NCBI GenBank assembly: GCA_018399255.1
Contig: JAGYPA010000032.1
Span: 1 to 38,472 of the forward strand
Length of the DNA stretch: 38,472 nt
Source of the DNA: Spirochaetales bacterium
Lineage (GTDB): Bacteria; Spirochaetota; Spirochaetia; JABMQR01
Direction: 5' to 3'
In this document: positions 1-8,422 of the stretch, in pieces
Numbering within the stretch: position 1 is the first letter of the stretch
Layout: every line of letters begins with the position of its first letter
Program-made: the position numbers and the translations under genes
Notes under the pieces: generated by a model
The model's database searches: none
The model's input: the letters and a program-made list of their open reading frames with translations, nothing else
Told to the model about the DNA's origin: nothing

Positions 1-195
1 TGAATCAGTTATCTGAATGAGCCCCCGCTCCTCGAGATAGGAGAAAATTCGGAGAACTGTCGGAGCTTTCAGTCCGGTCAATGCTACAGCTTCTGATTGG
101 GACATGGCCAGATTCCTCTGGATTGCCTGCAGTATGAGCTTTTCGTTTTTCTGGCGCACATCCTCATTCCTGAGCGGTGCATCGTGGATTTTCAT
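1..195 (-). CDS. ROK-family transcriptional regulator, N-terminal part (cut by window edge)
   Basis: Only the first 65 codons are present; the gene continues past base 1. The minus strand reads from an ATG at 195 preceded by a GGAGGA ribosome site. The protein starts MKIHDAPLRNEDVRQKNEKL and has a winged-helix region at about residues 20-62 containing MSQSEAVALTGLKAPTVLRI. That pattern is typical of the DNA-binding half of ROK (NagC/XylR-like) regulators. The sugar-binding kinase-like half is outside the window, so the effector cannot be judged. The gene is divergent from the transketolase/isomerase operon and probably controls it and itself through the shared spacer. A TATACT -10 box at 220-225 (minus strand) would serve this gene, with a poor -35 (TTACTT). 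Confidence 0.85.
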   Translation of the reverse strand, partial: MKIHDAPLRNEDVRQKNEKLILQAIQRNLAMSQSEAVALTGLKAPTVLRIFSYLEERGLIQITDS

Positions 196-349
196 GCCTG
201 TTCCTCCCGGCTGCCAATCAGTATAGCATCCGTCCCTTGCAAAAGTAAGCGTACTAATTCATATAAGGTTCACATAAAACTCACACAAGAAGGAAATGCC
301 CACATTTTAAAAAGACCTGCTTTACAAAGAATCAATATAATGCTAGCAT

Positions 350-370
350 TTACTTACTTAATGTAAGTAA
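350..370. promoter_or_regulatory. 21-bp palindromic operator in front of the transketolase operon
   Basis: Perfect inverted repeat TTACTTAC-N5-GTAAGTAA. It lies just downstream of a TATAAT -10 box (336-341) and 19 bases before the first gene, where a bound repressor would block transcription. The divergent ROK regulator is the obvious candidate ligand. A lone half-site-like TTACTT occurs near that regulator's own promoter, so autoregulation is possible. Confidence 0.65.
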
Positions 371-389
371 TTATAACAAGGAGTGATCG

Positions 390-1226
390 ATGACGCAAGC
401 ACAGATGCAGCATCTTTCTGCAAAAGCCCGTGAGGTGCGGATTAACACCCTGAAATCTATCGGCCATCTCGGAATCGGCCATGTCGGCGGTGCCCTGTCA
501 ATTGTTGAAGTTCTCACCTATCTCTACTATGACGCCATGACCGTCCATCCCGACACTCCGAGGCATCCGGACCGGGACCGGCTGGTTCTCTCCAAGGGGC
601 ATGCAGGACCGGCGCTCTACAGCATTCTCGCCATGAAGGGCTTTTTCCCCATGGAGTGGCTCTATACCCTCAACGTCGGCGGAACCCGCCTCCCCAGCCA
701 CTGCGACAGAAATCTGACTCCGGGAATTGACATGACCACCGGCTCCCTCGGCCAGGGACTTTCTGCCGCTGTCGGCATAGCGCTGGCCTGTCGTATGGAT
801 AAACGAAAAAGTACCGTTTATGCCATAATAGGGGATGGAGAATCACAGGAAGGACAGGTCTGGGAAGCTGCCATGACCGCTCCGATGTTCAAGCTGGATA
901 ATTTGATTGCCTTTACCGACTTCAACAAGATGCAGATTGACGGAAAAACCGCCGATATCATGAATATTGAAAAACTCGAGGCTAAATGGAGTGCTTTCGG
1001 CTGGCATACCCAGCGGATAAACGGGCACGACTTTGCCGAACTCGATAAGGCTGTCGCTGCCGCAAGGGAAGCTTCAGGAACCCCTTCAATGATAATTCTC
1101 GACACCATAAAGGGAAAAGGCTGTCCTGCCGCTGAGAACAAGGTGAGCAGTCACAACATGCCGCTGTCAGCGGACGACCTGGAAGAGGCCTTGAGCGCCC
1201 TCACAGCAGCAGAAGGAGATGCATAA
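390..1226 (+). CDS. Transketolase, N-terminal (thiamine-diphosphate-binding) subunit
   Basis: 278 aa, start ATG with AAGGAG 7 bases upstream. It is the N-terminal half of a split transketolase, which moves two-carbon units between sugar phosphates in the pentose phosphate pathway and needs thiamine diphosphate and Mg2+. Visible family signatures are SKGHAGPALY (about residues 69-78), TGSLGQGLS, and the ThDP motif GDGESQEGQVWEA through to FTDFNKMQIDG. The length fits N-subunits of split transketolases; the C-terminal domains are in the next gene. The stop overlaps the next start by one base (TAATG), so the two are translationally coupled. A role in sugar catabolism rather than housekeeping is inferred from the ROK regulator and operator. 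Confidence 0.93.
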   Translation: MTQAQMQHLSAKAREVRINTLKSIGHLGIGHVGGALSIVEVLTYLYYDAMTVHPDTPRHPDRDRLVLSKGHAGPALYSILAMKGFFPMEWLYTLNVGGTRLPSHCDRNLTPGIDMTTGSLGQGLSAAVGIALACRMDKRKSTVYAIIGDGESQEGQVWEAAMTAPMFKLDNLIAFTDFNKMQIDGKTADIMNIEKLEAKWSAFGWHTQRINGHDFAELDKAVAAAREASGTPSMIILDTIKGKGCPAAENKVSSHNMPLSADDLEEALSALTAAEGDA

Positions 1227-2161
1227 TGGGAAAAGATATGCGGGATGTCTATACCGAAACCCTTATAGAACTGGCAGAAAAGGATGATCGAATCTGCGTC
1301 CTGGAAGCGGACCTGATGAACGCCACCGGCACAAGACCCTTCAGCCAGCGCTTTCCGGAACGAACATTTGATGTCGGCGTCTCTGAAGCCGATATGGTGG
1401 GAACTGCCTCCGGCCTCTCTGCAGAAGGGAAAATCCCCTTCGCCGCATCGTTCAGCACCTTTGCCTCCCGCCGGGTGTTTGACCAGTTTTTTCTTTCGGC
1501 AAACTATGCCCGTCTCAATGTAAAGCTGGTGGGAACCGATCCTGGAATAACTGCCACATACAACGGCGGAACCCATATGTCATTTGAGGACGTGGGCATG
1601 ATGCGGCTGATCCCGGACCTCACCATTGTGGAACCTTCCGATATTGTCTCCTGCGCCGCTCTCGTCAAAGCTGTTGCCCGCCACTCAGGCTGCGTCTATC
1701 TGCGCATGCACAGAAAGGGCTCTCAGGAATTATATCCGGCCGATACCGAATTCACTCTGGGTAAAGGCTGCGTGCTGCGGGACGGAACCGATGTCACCCT
1801 GATAGCCTCCGGTTTTGTCATGGTTCCCGAAGCACTTCGGGCTGCCGAGCTGCTGGAAAAATCAGGCATATCTGCTGCAGTAATCGATATGCATACAATC
1901 AAACCCCTGGATGCTGAGCTCGTCGTCGCCTATGCAAAAAAAACCGGGGCTATAGTGACCTGTGAAAATCACCAGACGGCAGGCGGACTTGGAGGAGCGG
2001 TTGCCGAACTGCTCGCCGAAGAACATCCGACCCGCATGGGAAGAATCGGTTCACAAGAGCGTTTCGGACAGGTCGGCACATTTGAGTACCTGCTGAATGA
2101 CTACCGCATGGATGCCGTATCAATTGCCGAGAAAGCCGAAAACGTAATAAAGAGGAGATAA
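1226..2161 (+). CDS. Transketolase, C-terminal (pyrimidine-binding) subunit
   Basis: 311 aa. It supplies the pyrimidine-binding domain and the C-terminal domain that complete the transketolase with the preceding gene. Family features include the N-terminal VLEADLMNATGT stretch, the acidic region FDVGVSEADMVGTASGLS that supplies the glutamate activating ThDP, FASRRVFDQ, and the C-terminal VTCENHQTAGGLGGAVAELL. Such half-gene pairs are common in bacteria. The start ATG overlaps the upstream stop by one base and has AAGGAGA inside the upstream gene's end. Only 3 bases separate it from the RpiB-like gene, so the three form one operon. Confidence 0.93.
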   Translation: MGKDMRDVYTETLIELAEKDDRICVLEADLMNATGTRPFSQRFPERTFDVGVSEADMVGTASGLSAEGKIPFAASFSTFASRRVFDQFFLSANYARLNVKLVGTDPGITATYNGGTHMSFEDVGMMRLIPDLTIVEPSDIVSCAALVKAVARHSGCVYLRMHRKGSQELYPADTEFTLGKGCVLRDGTDVTLIASGFVMVPEALRAAELLEKSGISAAVIDMHTIKPLDAELVVAYAKKTGAIVTCENHQTAGGLGGAVAELLAEEHPTRMGRIGSQERFGQVGTFEYLLNDYRMDAVSIAEKAENVIKRR

Positions 2162-2164
2162 ACC

Positions 2165-2650
2165 ATGTCTGAAAAACTGAAAATTGCCATAGCATCTGAT
2201 CTTTCAGGGTTTCCGCTCAAACAGGCGGTTGTCGAATACCTTACAGAACGGGATGATGTTGAGATAATCGACTACGGCATCGATTCTGTCGATGCTCCGA
2301 AACCCTATTCCCAACAGGCTCCGAAAGTCGCGAAGGCAGTGCAGTCAGGAGAAGCGGACCGGGGCATCCTGATCTGCGGAACCGGTCAAGGTATGGCCAT
2401 CGTTGCCAATAAGTTCAAAGGTGTCTACGCCTGCGTAGCAGACAGCATTTTTTCCGGCGAACGCGGAAAAATCATTAACAATGCAAATGTGCTCACCATG
2501 GGCGGCTGGATAACAGCCCCCTTTCTGGGGGTTCAGATTGTGGAAGCCTGGCTCAGCGTAGCTTTTACGCAGAAGATGGAATTCAAGCGGGACTTTCTCA
2601 CCGAACAGTTCGGTATCGTACAGGGAATCGAAGAAGAAAATTTCAAGTAA
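2165..2650 (+). CDS. RpiB/LacAB-family sugar-phosphate isomerase, atypical active site
   Basis: 161 aa, ATG preceded by GAGGAGAT. The fold signature is clear: a start like AIASDLSGFPLKQAVVEYL, the phosphate loop with the catalytic cysteine in GILICGTGQGMAIVANK, and NNANVLTMGGW near the middle. Ribose-5-phosphate isomerase B normally has Asp-His-Ala-Gly near the start and a ring-opening His just before the Asn-Val-Leu stretch. Here these read SDLSG and KIINNANVL, so both histidines are replaced. Relatives without them act on open-chain tetrulose phosphates (EryI/DerI type). Conversion of a tetrulose phosphate to erythrose 4-phosphate for the neighbouring transketolase is therefore plausible, but inferred. 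Confidence 0.8.
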   Translation: MSEKLKIAIASDLSGFPLKQAVVEYLTERDDVEIIDYGIDSVDAPKPYSQQAPKVAKAVQSGEADRGILICGTGQGMAIVANKFKGVYACVADSIFSGERGKIINNANVLTMGGWITAPFLGVQIVEAWLSVAFTQKMEFKRDFLTEQFGIVQGIEEENFK

Positions 2651-2654
2651 TCGG

Positions 2655-3602
2655 TCACTGCCGCCGTTTCTTCACCTGCACCAGGATGATGCCGGCGGCA
2701 ATCACTGCTGCCCCGACATATTGGGCTCCGTGCAGCGCCTCGCCGAGAAAAAGAGCTCCCAGCAGCAGAACAAACACTGACGGGAGGTTGGCGTACACGG
2801 CCACCCGGGTACTGCCAAGGTGCTGAACTGACTGATTCCAGGCCAGATTCGCAAGAAACAGCCCGACCAGAGCAGAGTAGAAAACGGTCCCCCACGCCTT
2901 CAGGGACACTGCCCCGAAGTCAAAACTGGAAACTCTTGGAGCAAGAATCGCAGCGTAAAAAACAAGGGCAATAACAATAGCTACCGCCGTTACCTGAGGA
3001 ACTGAATATTTGCGCATAAACGGTCGGAGAAAAACTGTGTTGACCGCAAAGAACAGTTCAGCACCTATTACCAGAACTACGCCGACAACCGTATCCTCTC
3101 CTGTCTGCCCGCTCCCTCCGGCTGCGGAGGTGAGGGTTATTACTGCGATACCAATAATAGTCAGCATTACCCCGACAATGGACTTCCAGCAGACTTGTTC
3201 CATTTTTGCAAAAAGGTGAATCAGTACAACCCAGACGGGCATGGTGCCCATAAGAATCCCGCCGACAGGAGCTGATACGCGGTCGATACCCAGGGGAAAA
3301 AGTACCTGAAAGCCGGAAAAACCGACAAATGCGATGCCGATTATCGCCAGCAGGTCTTTTCTGACAAACGGTACATAACGGGGAGAAAGACGGGCGGCCA
3401 GAACTGCAGCGGGAGTTACAATCAGCAGCCGCAGGCCTCCGAACATAATGGGGTCTATCTCGCGGAACCCGACTTTCAGCATGATATTGTTCAAACCCCA
3501 GCTGAAGGATACCAGCAGCAGCGTAAGATGGGCCAGCAGCTGTCTGCGGTCAGGCCCTGTAACGGCCCGAGCGGCCCGAGCGGCCCGGGCTTCATCACGC
3601 AT
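2655..3602 (-). CDS. EamA/DMT-superfamily exporter
   Basis: 315 aa membrane protein with about ten hydrophobic segments and two EamA repeats; FSWGLNNIMLKVGF near residue 34 and the final GEALHGAQYVGAAVIAAGIILV are typical. Members export amino acids or other metabolites; the substrate cannot be read from sequence. The N-terminus carries an odd basic run, ARAARAARA, encoded by three copies of a 9-bp unit (3563-3589). No clear ribosome site precedes the ATG. The gene begins 8 bases after lipA ends, so it is probably cotranscribed with lipB-lipA. It converges on the isomerase gene with a 4-bp gap. Confidence 0.85.
   Translation of the reverse strand: MRDEARAARAARAVTGPDRRQLLAHLTLLLVSFSWGLNNIMLKVGFREIDPIMFGGLRLLIVTPAAVLAARLSPRYVPFVRKDLLAIIGIAFVGFSGFQVLFPLGIDRVSAPVGGILMGTMPVWVVLIHLFAKMEQVCWKSIVGVMLTIIGIAVITLTSAAGGSGQTGEDTVVGVVLVIGAELFFAVNTVFLRPFMRKYSVPQVTAVAIVIALVFYAAILAPRVSSFDFGAVSLKAWGTVFYSALVGLFLANLAWNQSVQHLGSTRVAVYANLPSVFVLLLGALFLGEALHGAQYVGAAVIAAGIILVQVKKRRQ
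3563..3589. repeat. Three tandem copies of a 9-bp unit (CGGCCCGAG type)
   Basis: Two exact copies and one near-copy of CGGCCCGAG lie inside the start of the DMT exporter gene. Copy-number change would keep the frame and alter the length of the Ala-Arg-Ala tail. Confidence 0.8.
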
Positions 3603-3610
3603 CGGGTATT

Positions 3611-4465
3611 TTACTCATCGGCATGGTAGCTGCTGCGGGTAAAAGGAGAAGACATTACCCAATCGAATCCCAGTTCGCGGGCCTTTTCCGCCCACCAGGC
3701 AAACTTTTCCGGCGTCACAAACTCAGCAACCTCGAGGGAATCCCGTGACGGCCGCAGATACTGTCCCAAAGCAATCCTATCACAGCCTGAAGCACGCAAA
3801 TCCTGCATGACCTCGATTATCTGGGCATCGGTCTCTCCGAGTCCCAGCATCATCGACGATTTTACCGGAGTATCCGGCCAGCGCTCCTTTACGGCCTTGA
3901 GCAGACCCAGGCTGCGCTGATAATCGCCCCCAGGACGAGCTTTCAGGTATAGATCTGGCACGGTTTCCACATTGTGGCCGAAAACGAACGGACGGGCTTC
4001 ATCAAGAATATCCAGGGCTGTTTCCCGGCAGTCACGAAAATCGGGGACCAGCAGTTCGAAGCGCATTTCCGGATCACGCCTGCGGCAGGCCGCCAGAACA
4101 TCCCGGAACTGGGCAGCCCCGCCGTCAGGCAGGTCATCCCGGTCCACGCTTGTCACTACCAGATACTTTACCCCTATGCGTTGGGTCATCTCGGCAACAT
4201 TTTCCGGTTCCTTCGGATCCGGCGGCAGCGGTTTGCCATGCCCGACGGCACAGAAAGGGCAATTGCGGGTACAGATATTCCCCAGGATCAGAACTGTGGC
4301 GGTACCCCGCGACCAGCATTCTCCCAGATTCGGACATTTCGCGTTGGTGCAGATGGTCTGAATTCCCAGCTCTTCGAGGGTTTTTGCTGTTTTGTTGTAG
4401 GTGGATCCACCGCCGAGATGCTGCTTAATCCAGGGAGGAAACTGACTCTTCGTTACTACACTCAT
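3611..4465 (-). CDS. lipA: Lipoyl synthase LipA
   Basis: 284 aa radical-SAM enzyme that inserts two sulfurs into protein-bound octanoyl groups. The auxiliary cluster cysteines are in CTNAKCPNLGEC (CX5-CX5-C form, about residues 35-46). The radical-SAM motif CTRNCPFC follows (about residues 62-69), and the conserved C-terminal RSSYHADE closes the protein. The length matches the family. The ATG overlaps the lipB stop by four bases (ATGA), showing translational coupling with the octanoyl transferase that makes its substrate. Confidence 0.97.
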   Translation of the reverse strand: MSVVTKSQFPPWIKQHLGGGSTYNKTAKTLEELGIQTICTNAKCPNLGECWSRGTATVLILGNICTRNCPFCAVGHGKPLPPDPKEPENVAEMTQRIGVKYLVVTSVDRDDLPDGGAAQFRDVLAACRRRDPEMRFELLVPDFRDCRETALDILDEARPFVFGHNVETVPDLYLKARPGGDYQRSLGLLKAVKERWPDTPVKSSMMLGLGETDAQIIEVMQDLRASGCDRIALGQYLRPSRDSLEVAEFVTPEKFAWWAEKARELGFDWVMSSPFTRSSYHADE

Positions 4466-5277
4466 TTTTGTTCTTCCTTTTTTCCAATCTCCATCTCCAT
4501 CTCCATCTCCATCCCTTTCCCCTTTCCCTTCCCACCTCCGCCAACCGCTCCGCTGCGGCTGAAGCGGGGATTATTGGCCGGCAGGTTGGCTATACAGGAC
4601 TTGACGGCAAACTCCTTCGCCTCCTGCATGTCAATAAAAACTTCCCCGCCAGCTTCCCGCTCGACACTGGTCATGACAACCCCTTCCAGTCCGCAGGGTA
4701 TGATATGACCGAAAATTGAGAGATCATTATTCAGGTTGATTGCAATCCCGTGCATCGTTACCCCGACATTTATCTGAACCCCGATGGATGCAATCTTTCT
4801 CTCCCCGTCTACCCACAGACCGGGAAAACCCTTTCGCCGGTCACATACGATGCCGTACCGGGCCATAAGCTCCATCCCTATCTGTTCCAGATAGTGGACA
4901 TAGGGAACCACTCGAAAACCAAGGGATCGGAGATCGATAATGGGGTAGATAACAAGCTGCCCGGGATTGTGGGATGTCGCCCCGCCGCCGCGACGGATCT
5001 GCTCAAGATGAATCCCCATCTCCCGCATCTCTTCAGGCTGCGTCAGAAGTTTATTGTCCGCTTTTCTGGCTCCCATCGTAATAACCGGCGGGTGCTCGAG
5101 AAGAAGGTAGACATTGGGAATAGTTTTTTCGGTACGTTCTTTCTGGAGCAGAAACTGCAGTTCCAAAGCCTCTGCATAGGCTATTGTCCCGCAGTCGATA
5201 AAAACGGGATCCTCGGTGCTTTGGGTTTGTGCAAGAATATCTATCAGTCTGTCCTTACTATCTTCATATATAAGCAT
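4462..5277 (-). CDS. lipB: Octanoyltransferase LipB, with repeat-encoded C-terminal tail
   Basis: Transfers octanoyl from acyl-ACP to a lipoyl-domain lysine. Family motifs are YAEALELQ, LLLEHPPVITMGARK, the substrate motif RRGGGATSHNPGQLVIYPI and GVTMHGIAINLN. I place the start at the ATG at 5277 (271 aa, MLIYEDSKDR). A longer frame opens at a TTG at 5313, but that TTG is part of a perfect TTGACA -35 box whose -10 (GAATAT, 5285-5290) lies 7 bases before 5277. Another ATG at 5286 is possible. The C-terminus ends in a low-complexity run of Gly-Lys and then Met-Glu pairs not found in normal LipB, encoded by a CCATCT repeat. The catalytic core is complete, so the enzyme is probably active. Confidence 0.93.
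   Translation of the reverse strand: MLIYEDSKDRLIDILAQTQSTEDPVFIDCGTIAYAEALELQFLLQKERTEKTIPNVYLLLEHPPVITMGARKADNKLLTQPEEMREMGIHLEQIRRGGGATSHNPGQLVIYPIIDLRSLGFRVVPYVHYLEQIGMELMARYGIVCDRRKGFPGLWVDGERKIASIGVQINVGVTMHGIAINLNNDLSIFGHIIPCGLEGVVMTSVEREAGGEVFIDMQEAKEFAVKSCIANLPANNPRFSRSGAVGGGGKGKGKGMEMEMEMEIGKKEEQK
4491..4514. repeat. CCATCT hexamer microsatellite in the lipB 3' end
   Basis: Four near-perfect CCATCT units in a row, followed by more pyrimidine-rich sequence. On the coding strand they give the alternating Met-Glu tail of LipB. The unit is a multiple of three, so slippage would not shift the frame. Confidence 0.85.
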
Positions 5278-5284
5278 ACCGCAC

Positions 5285-5313
5285 ATATTCCCATATTGCC
5301 CTCTCGCTGTCAA
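5285..5313 (-). promoter_or_regulatory. Promoter of lipB, predicted leaderless
   Basis: On the minus strand, TTGACA (5308-5313), a 17-base spacer and GAATAT (5285-5290). The -10 box ends 7 bases before the ATG at 5277, so transcription should begin at or next to the start codon. Confidence 0.65.
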
Positions 5314-5352
5314 TAATGGGAACTGAACTGAACCCAGCCAGACTGTACAGTA

Positions 5353-6957
5353 TTAACGGCTGACCCAGATTGGCGATGTCCAGCCGGCCTGGCCGTTACG
5401 CTGAAGGACCCGCAGATAATACCAATCCTCTGTACGGGAAGAGTGCTCCTCATCTGTATAAGTAAATTCATCGGTATAGCTCACTGCCGGCATAAAAGCC
5501 CCGCAAAGGACCGCTGGAGAGATAAACCCGTCCACATAGGCCGAGACAGGCTGCGGCAGATCCCTCAGGGGAAACTGAAAGCTCTTTGAAACCTTTTTTC
5601 CCTTCTGAATGACAGAAATATCAGCTGCTATCACGGTTGCTGCGGTCCCCTCAATTTCCAGACTTATCTGCTGGGTATTATCGGTTGAGGCGGTGCTGTT
5701 TCCCCGGGTAACGAAGCTGAAAGAGACCAGGGAATGGTCCCGGTCCCAGGAAAAGGCAGGGTTTTCGGAGGCTGCTTCCAGATCATTGCCGTCCAGCGGA
5801 TCAACAAGGTCCTGTCCCCTGAAGCGCGGTTCAGGAGACAGCAGTGTACCGTCGAGGATCCGAAGAGTTCCCTCCCAGGCTGCCTTGACTCCTTTCTCGC
5901 CCCAACCGAACTGCAGAGGAACCTTTCCCGTAATTGCGGTTCCACCCGGGCCAGTCGAAAAGGGCTGCTCATTATTACCGGAAAAAGACGGATAAAGAGA
6001 CGGATACTGCTTTGTATAAATTACAGCGTTATTCTTGACCAATTCGACTCTTTCCAGGGCAAAACCGCCTGTTATCGCAGCGGTAACCGCCCGCTTGCCC
6101 GCGTAAGGAGATGAACAGATCGAACCGACAGGAGCATCATTGACAAACAAGGCCAGCTCCATCCGGTCTCCGGTCAGGGCAAAGGTTCTGCGATGAATAA
6201 AGGCTTCCCATAAGGCTTCCCGACTGCAGTTCCGGCTCCAGACCCCTGTCCTTCCATACCCGTAGCTGCCCGGAAAACTGTTGTGATGATCTGTCGATCC
6301 CGTCACCCCGAAATGATGACCGGCGGCCAGACCTCCCTGCATGGTATTGCCCATGTCCCGCGGCCCCATCGTATGCAGATACCGGGCAGACGTTTCATGA
6401 CTTTCCGCCCCGCCGTGCATCGAAACAATCTCAACCAGCGGACTCGCCTTCTCATTGAAGGTATTCCAGTTAATACCCCGGAAACCTGTTTTGTAGCCGA
6501 TATGGTGGGGAACCAGAATAAATCCGCTTTCCGGCCTGCTTGCAGCAATCAGCTGAGCCAGCTCACTGCTGCTGAGAGGATCCGGCCATTTGGCAGGAAA
6601 GTCTTTAGCCAGAATGGTATAGTCACCGTGCTCGAACGAATGGATTTCAAAAGAGACAAATGGTATAAAAGACTCCGGTTTTTCGAAACTGCGCAGCATT
6701 TCCATGTACGCACCCCGATTTTTACGAAATTTCTCAAACCCCTCATGGTGATAGGCAGCAACCTCCGGCGCCATGGTGCGGTTCCCCATATCGGGCCAGC
6801 TGTAATGTCCAGTTACGCTGCAGAAATCCAGCTGTGTCCGGCCATTTGTCAATGCATCCTCGAGCTTTCCATGTCCGTAGCTTATACCGCTGTGATTATG
6901 AATGTCTCCATAATAAACAGAATGCTCATCTATCCATTGCCGCTGTTCAGTGTTCAT
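5353..6957 (-). CDS. PHP-domain protein, DUF3604-like
   Basis: 534 aa, ATG preceded by AAGGAAG. The N-terminal 300 residues look like a PHP-type metallohydrolase: YYGDIHNHSGISYGHG (metal-ligand His20 and His22), TGHYSW, SMHGGAESHE and TGSTDHHNSFPGSYGYGRTGVW. The rest is a beta-rich region with FALTGDRMELALFVNDAPVG and ends near WYYLRVLQRNGQAGWTSPIWV, a form common in DUF3604-type proteins. No signal peptide is visible, so it is probably cytoplasmic. It is the last gene of the sulfatase/ABC regulon. Phosphoesterase or glycan-processing activity is inferred from the fold and context; the real reaction is unknown. Confidence 0.75.
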   Translation of the reverse strand: MNTEQRQWIDEHSVYYGDIHNHSGISYGHGKLEDALTNGRTQLDFCSVTGHYSWPDMGNRTMAPEVAAYHHEGFEKFRKNRGAYMEMLRSFEKPESFIPFVSFEIHSFEHGDYTILAKDFPAKWPDPLSSSELAQLIAASRPESGFILVPHHIGYKTGFRGINWNTFNEKASPLVEIVSMHGGAESHETSARYLHTMGPRDMGNTMQGGLAAGHHFGVTGSTDHHNSFPGSYGYGRTGVWSRNCSREALWEAFIHRRTFALTGDRMELALFVNDAPVGSICSSPYAGKRAVTAAITGGFALERVELVKNNAVIYTKQYPSLYPSFSGNNEQPFSTGPGGTAITGKVPLQFGWGEKGVKAAWEGTLRILDGTLLSPEPRFRGQDLVDPLDGNDLEAASENPAFSWDRDHSLVSFSFVTRGNSTASTDNTQQISLEIEGTAATVIAADISVIQKGKKVSKSFQFPLRDLPQPVSAYVDGFISPAVLCGAFMPAVSYTDEFTYTDEEHSSRTEDWYYLRVLQRNGQAGWTSPIWVSR

Positions 6958-7017
6958 GTCACTTCCTTCTTGCTGTCTGGCAATACCTTGCCTGTCTTGC
7001 GTTCTCTACGGCAGCTC

Positions 7018-8418
7018 TCACTCCGGAGAGTAGTCGTTTCTACTGGTAATTACAGCTCCATCCGGAGCCGGGACGGCTCCCTGCAGCAGAGGGTCCTGAG
7101 TTTGCCGCATCCAACGCTCCAGCTCTTCCGCCATACAGGTACGCACATCAGCATACAATGGATCGGCAGCAGCATTGTTCAACTCATGGGGATCTGCTGA
7201 TAAATCATACAGCTGTTCCGGCACCGGCTGGAGAAACGGGTGGCCGGGATAATTCTCAGTGAGTTCCAGCTTGCTGAGTGAATCGTCAATGTTAGGCAGG
7301 ACGAGTTCAACCGGGAGAGCCCCCTTTATATACGAAAAAGAACGGGAGCGAACGGCCCTGTAAGGTTCGTAGGCGGCATGGTACGAAATACTGGAAAAAA
7401 GCAGTCTTTCTTCAAAAAACTGCAGTTCCCCGACCCCATTCAGCAGAGGCACCAGGCTGACCCCGCGCAAACCGGCCCTTTCATAATCTCCCTTATTCTC
7501 CCCTTTATTCACCCCTGCTTCCTCCGGACCATCTCGCCGTTCGCCGATCAGCTCGAGAATCGTCGGGACAATATCAAGGTGGGAAACCGGGATATCACAG
7601 ATTTGTGACGCTTTCGGCCCGCTGCCCTCCACGACAGAATCAGGCAGACGCACCATCAGTGCAGCCCCGGTACCCCGGCCGGTCAGCGTACACTTATGGC
7701 CGGGAAAGGCAATTCCATGATCCGTCGTATATATCAGCAGCGTATCGCGCAATCTCCCTGATTCTTCCAGAGCATCCAGAACCCGCCCGATGTTCCTGTC
7801 GGCCTCCAGCAGTCCGGCCTGATATGCTGCCATATCCCTGCGGATGGAATTCGTATTTGGAAGCCCTTCCGGAACCGGCGCAGAGTCGGAAATATCACCG
7901 GCGGCAAAAGGATAGGGACGGTGAGGATTGAACAGCCCCCAAAAAAGGAAAAACGGCTGCTTACCCTCTGAAGAGTTTTGAATGAAGTCCACAACACGGG
8001 CAGTATGCTCCCGGTCCCAGGCTTCCGGGTCAAAAGATGCGGAACTGTATGGGGCCTCAGGAGCTGCCCCAAGATAGCCGTCATATCCCAGCTGACGCCA
8101 GTCGGGAACCTCATGCTGTATTCCAGCCAGATAGGCTGCATACCCGGAATTTTTAAGAATAGAAGAAAGGTGCTTCTCCTTTGGGGCGAAGGAAAACCCG
8201 CGATGGGCGAGACCGTTCACGGCAGTTTCATGCGGATAAAGTCCGCTTAACAGTGCAGCCCGGCTTGGTGAGCAGGTGGGAGCACAGGAAAAGGCCTGAG
8301 TAAAAAGGGTTGTGCCGGCCATATGCGACAGGCGCAGGAGATTGGGGGATCGGCACGATGCCGTATAGGGCTCCAGATACCGCCCGGTATCATGGGTATG
8401 CATTATAATAATGTTCAC
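7018..8418 (-). CDS. Sulfatase, heparan N-sulfatase-like, cysteine type
   Basis: 466 aa, GTG start with AAGGGG upstream. The sulfatase signature CSPSRAALLSG places the residue converted to formylglycine at Cys49, within C-x-P-S-R. The N-terminal metal site HTHDTGRYLEPY and the later YTTDHGIAFPGHKCTLTGRG resemble N-sulfoglucosamine sulfohydrolase-like enzymes. The sequence has no signal peptide, so it should cleave sulfate from imported sugars in the cytoplasm. It begins 4 bases after the permease stop and is followed by the PHP-domain gene. The radical-SAM maturase needed for a cysteine-type sulfatase in an anaerobe is not in this window. The exact substrate (N- or O-sulfate) is undetermined. 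Confidence 0.88.
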   Translation of the reverse strand: MNIIIMHTHDTGRYLEPYTASCRSPNLLRLSHMAGTTLFTQAFSCAPTCSPSRAALLSGLYPHETAVNGLAHRGFSFAPKEKHLSSILKNSGYAAYLAGIQHEVPDWRQLGYDGYLGAAPEAPYSSASFDPEAWDREHTARVVDFIQNSSEGKQPFFLFWGLFNPHRPYPFAAGDISDSAPVPEGLPNTNSIRRDMAAYQAGLLEADRNIGRVLDALEESGRLRDTLLIYTTDHGIAFPGHKCTLTGRGTGAALMVRLPDSVVEGSGPKASQICDIPVSHLDIVPTILELIGERRDGPEEAGVNKGENKGDYERAGLRGVSLVPLLNGVGELQFFEERLLFSSISYHAAYEPYRAVRSRSFSYIKGALPVELVLPNIDDSLSKLELTENYPGHPFLQPVPEQLYDLSADPHELNNAAADPLYADVRTCMAEELERWMRQTQDPLLQGAVPAPDGAVITSRNDYSPE

Positions 8419-8422
8419 TCGG

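Noticed and set aside
5342..5351. Palindrome ACTGTACAGT between lipB and the PHP-domain gene
   Set aside because: Ten bases only, no T-run and no partner site; too little to call an operator.
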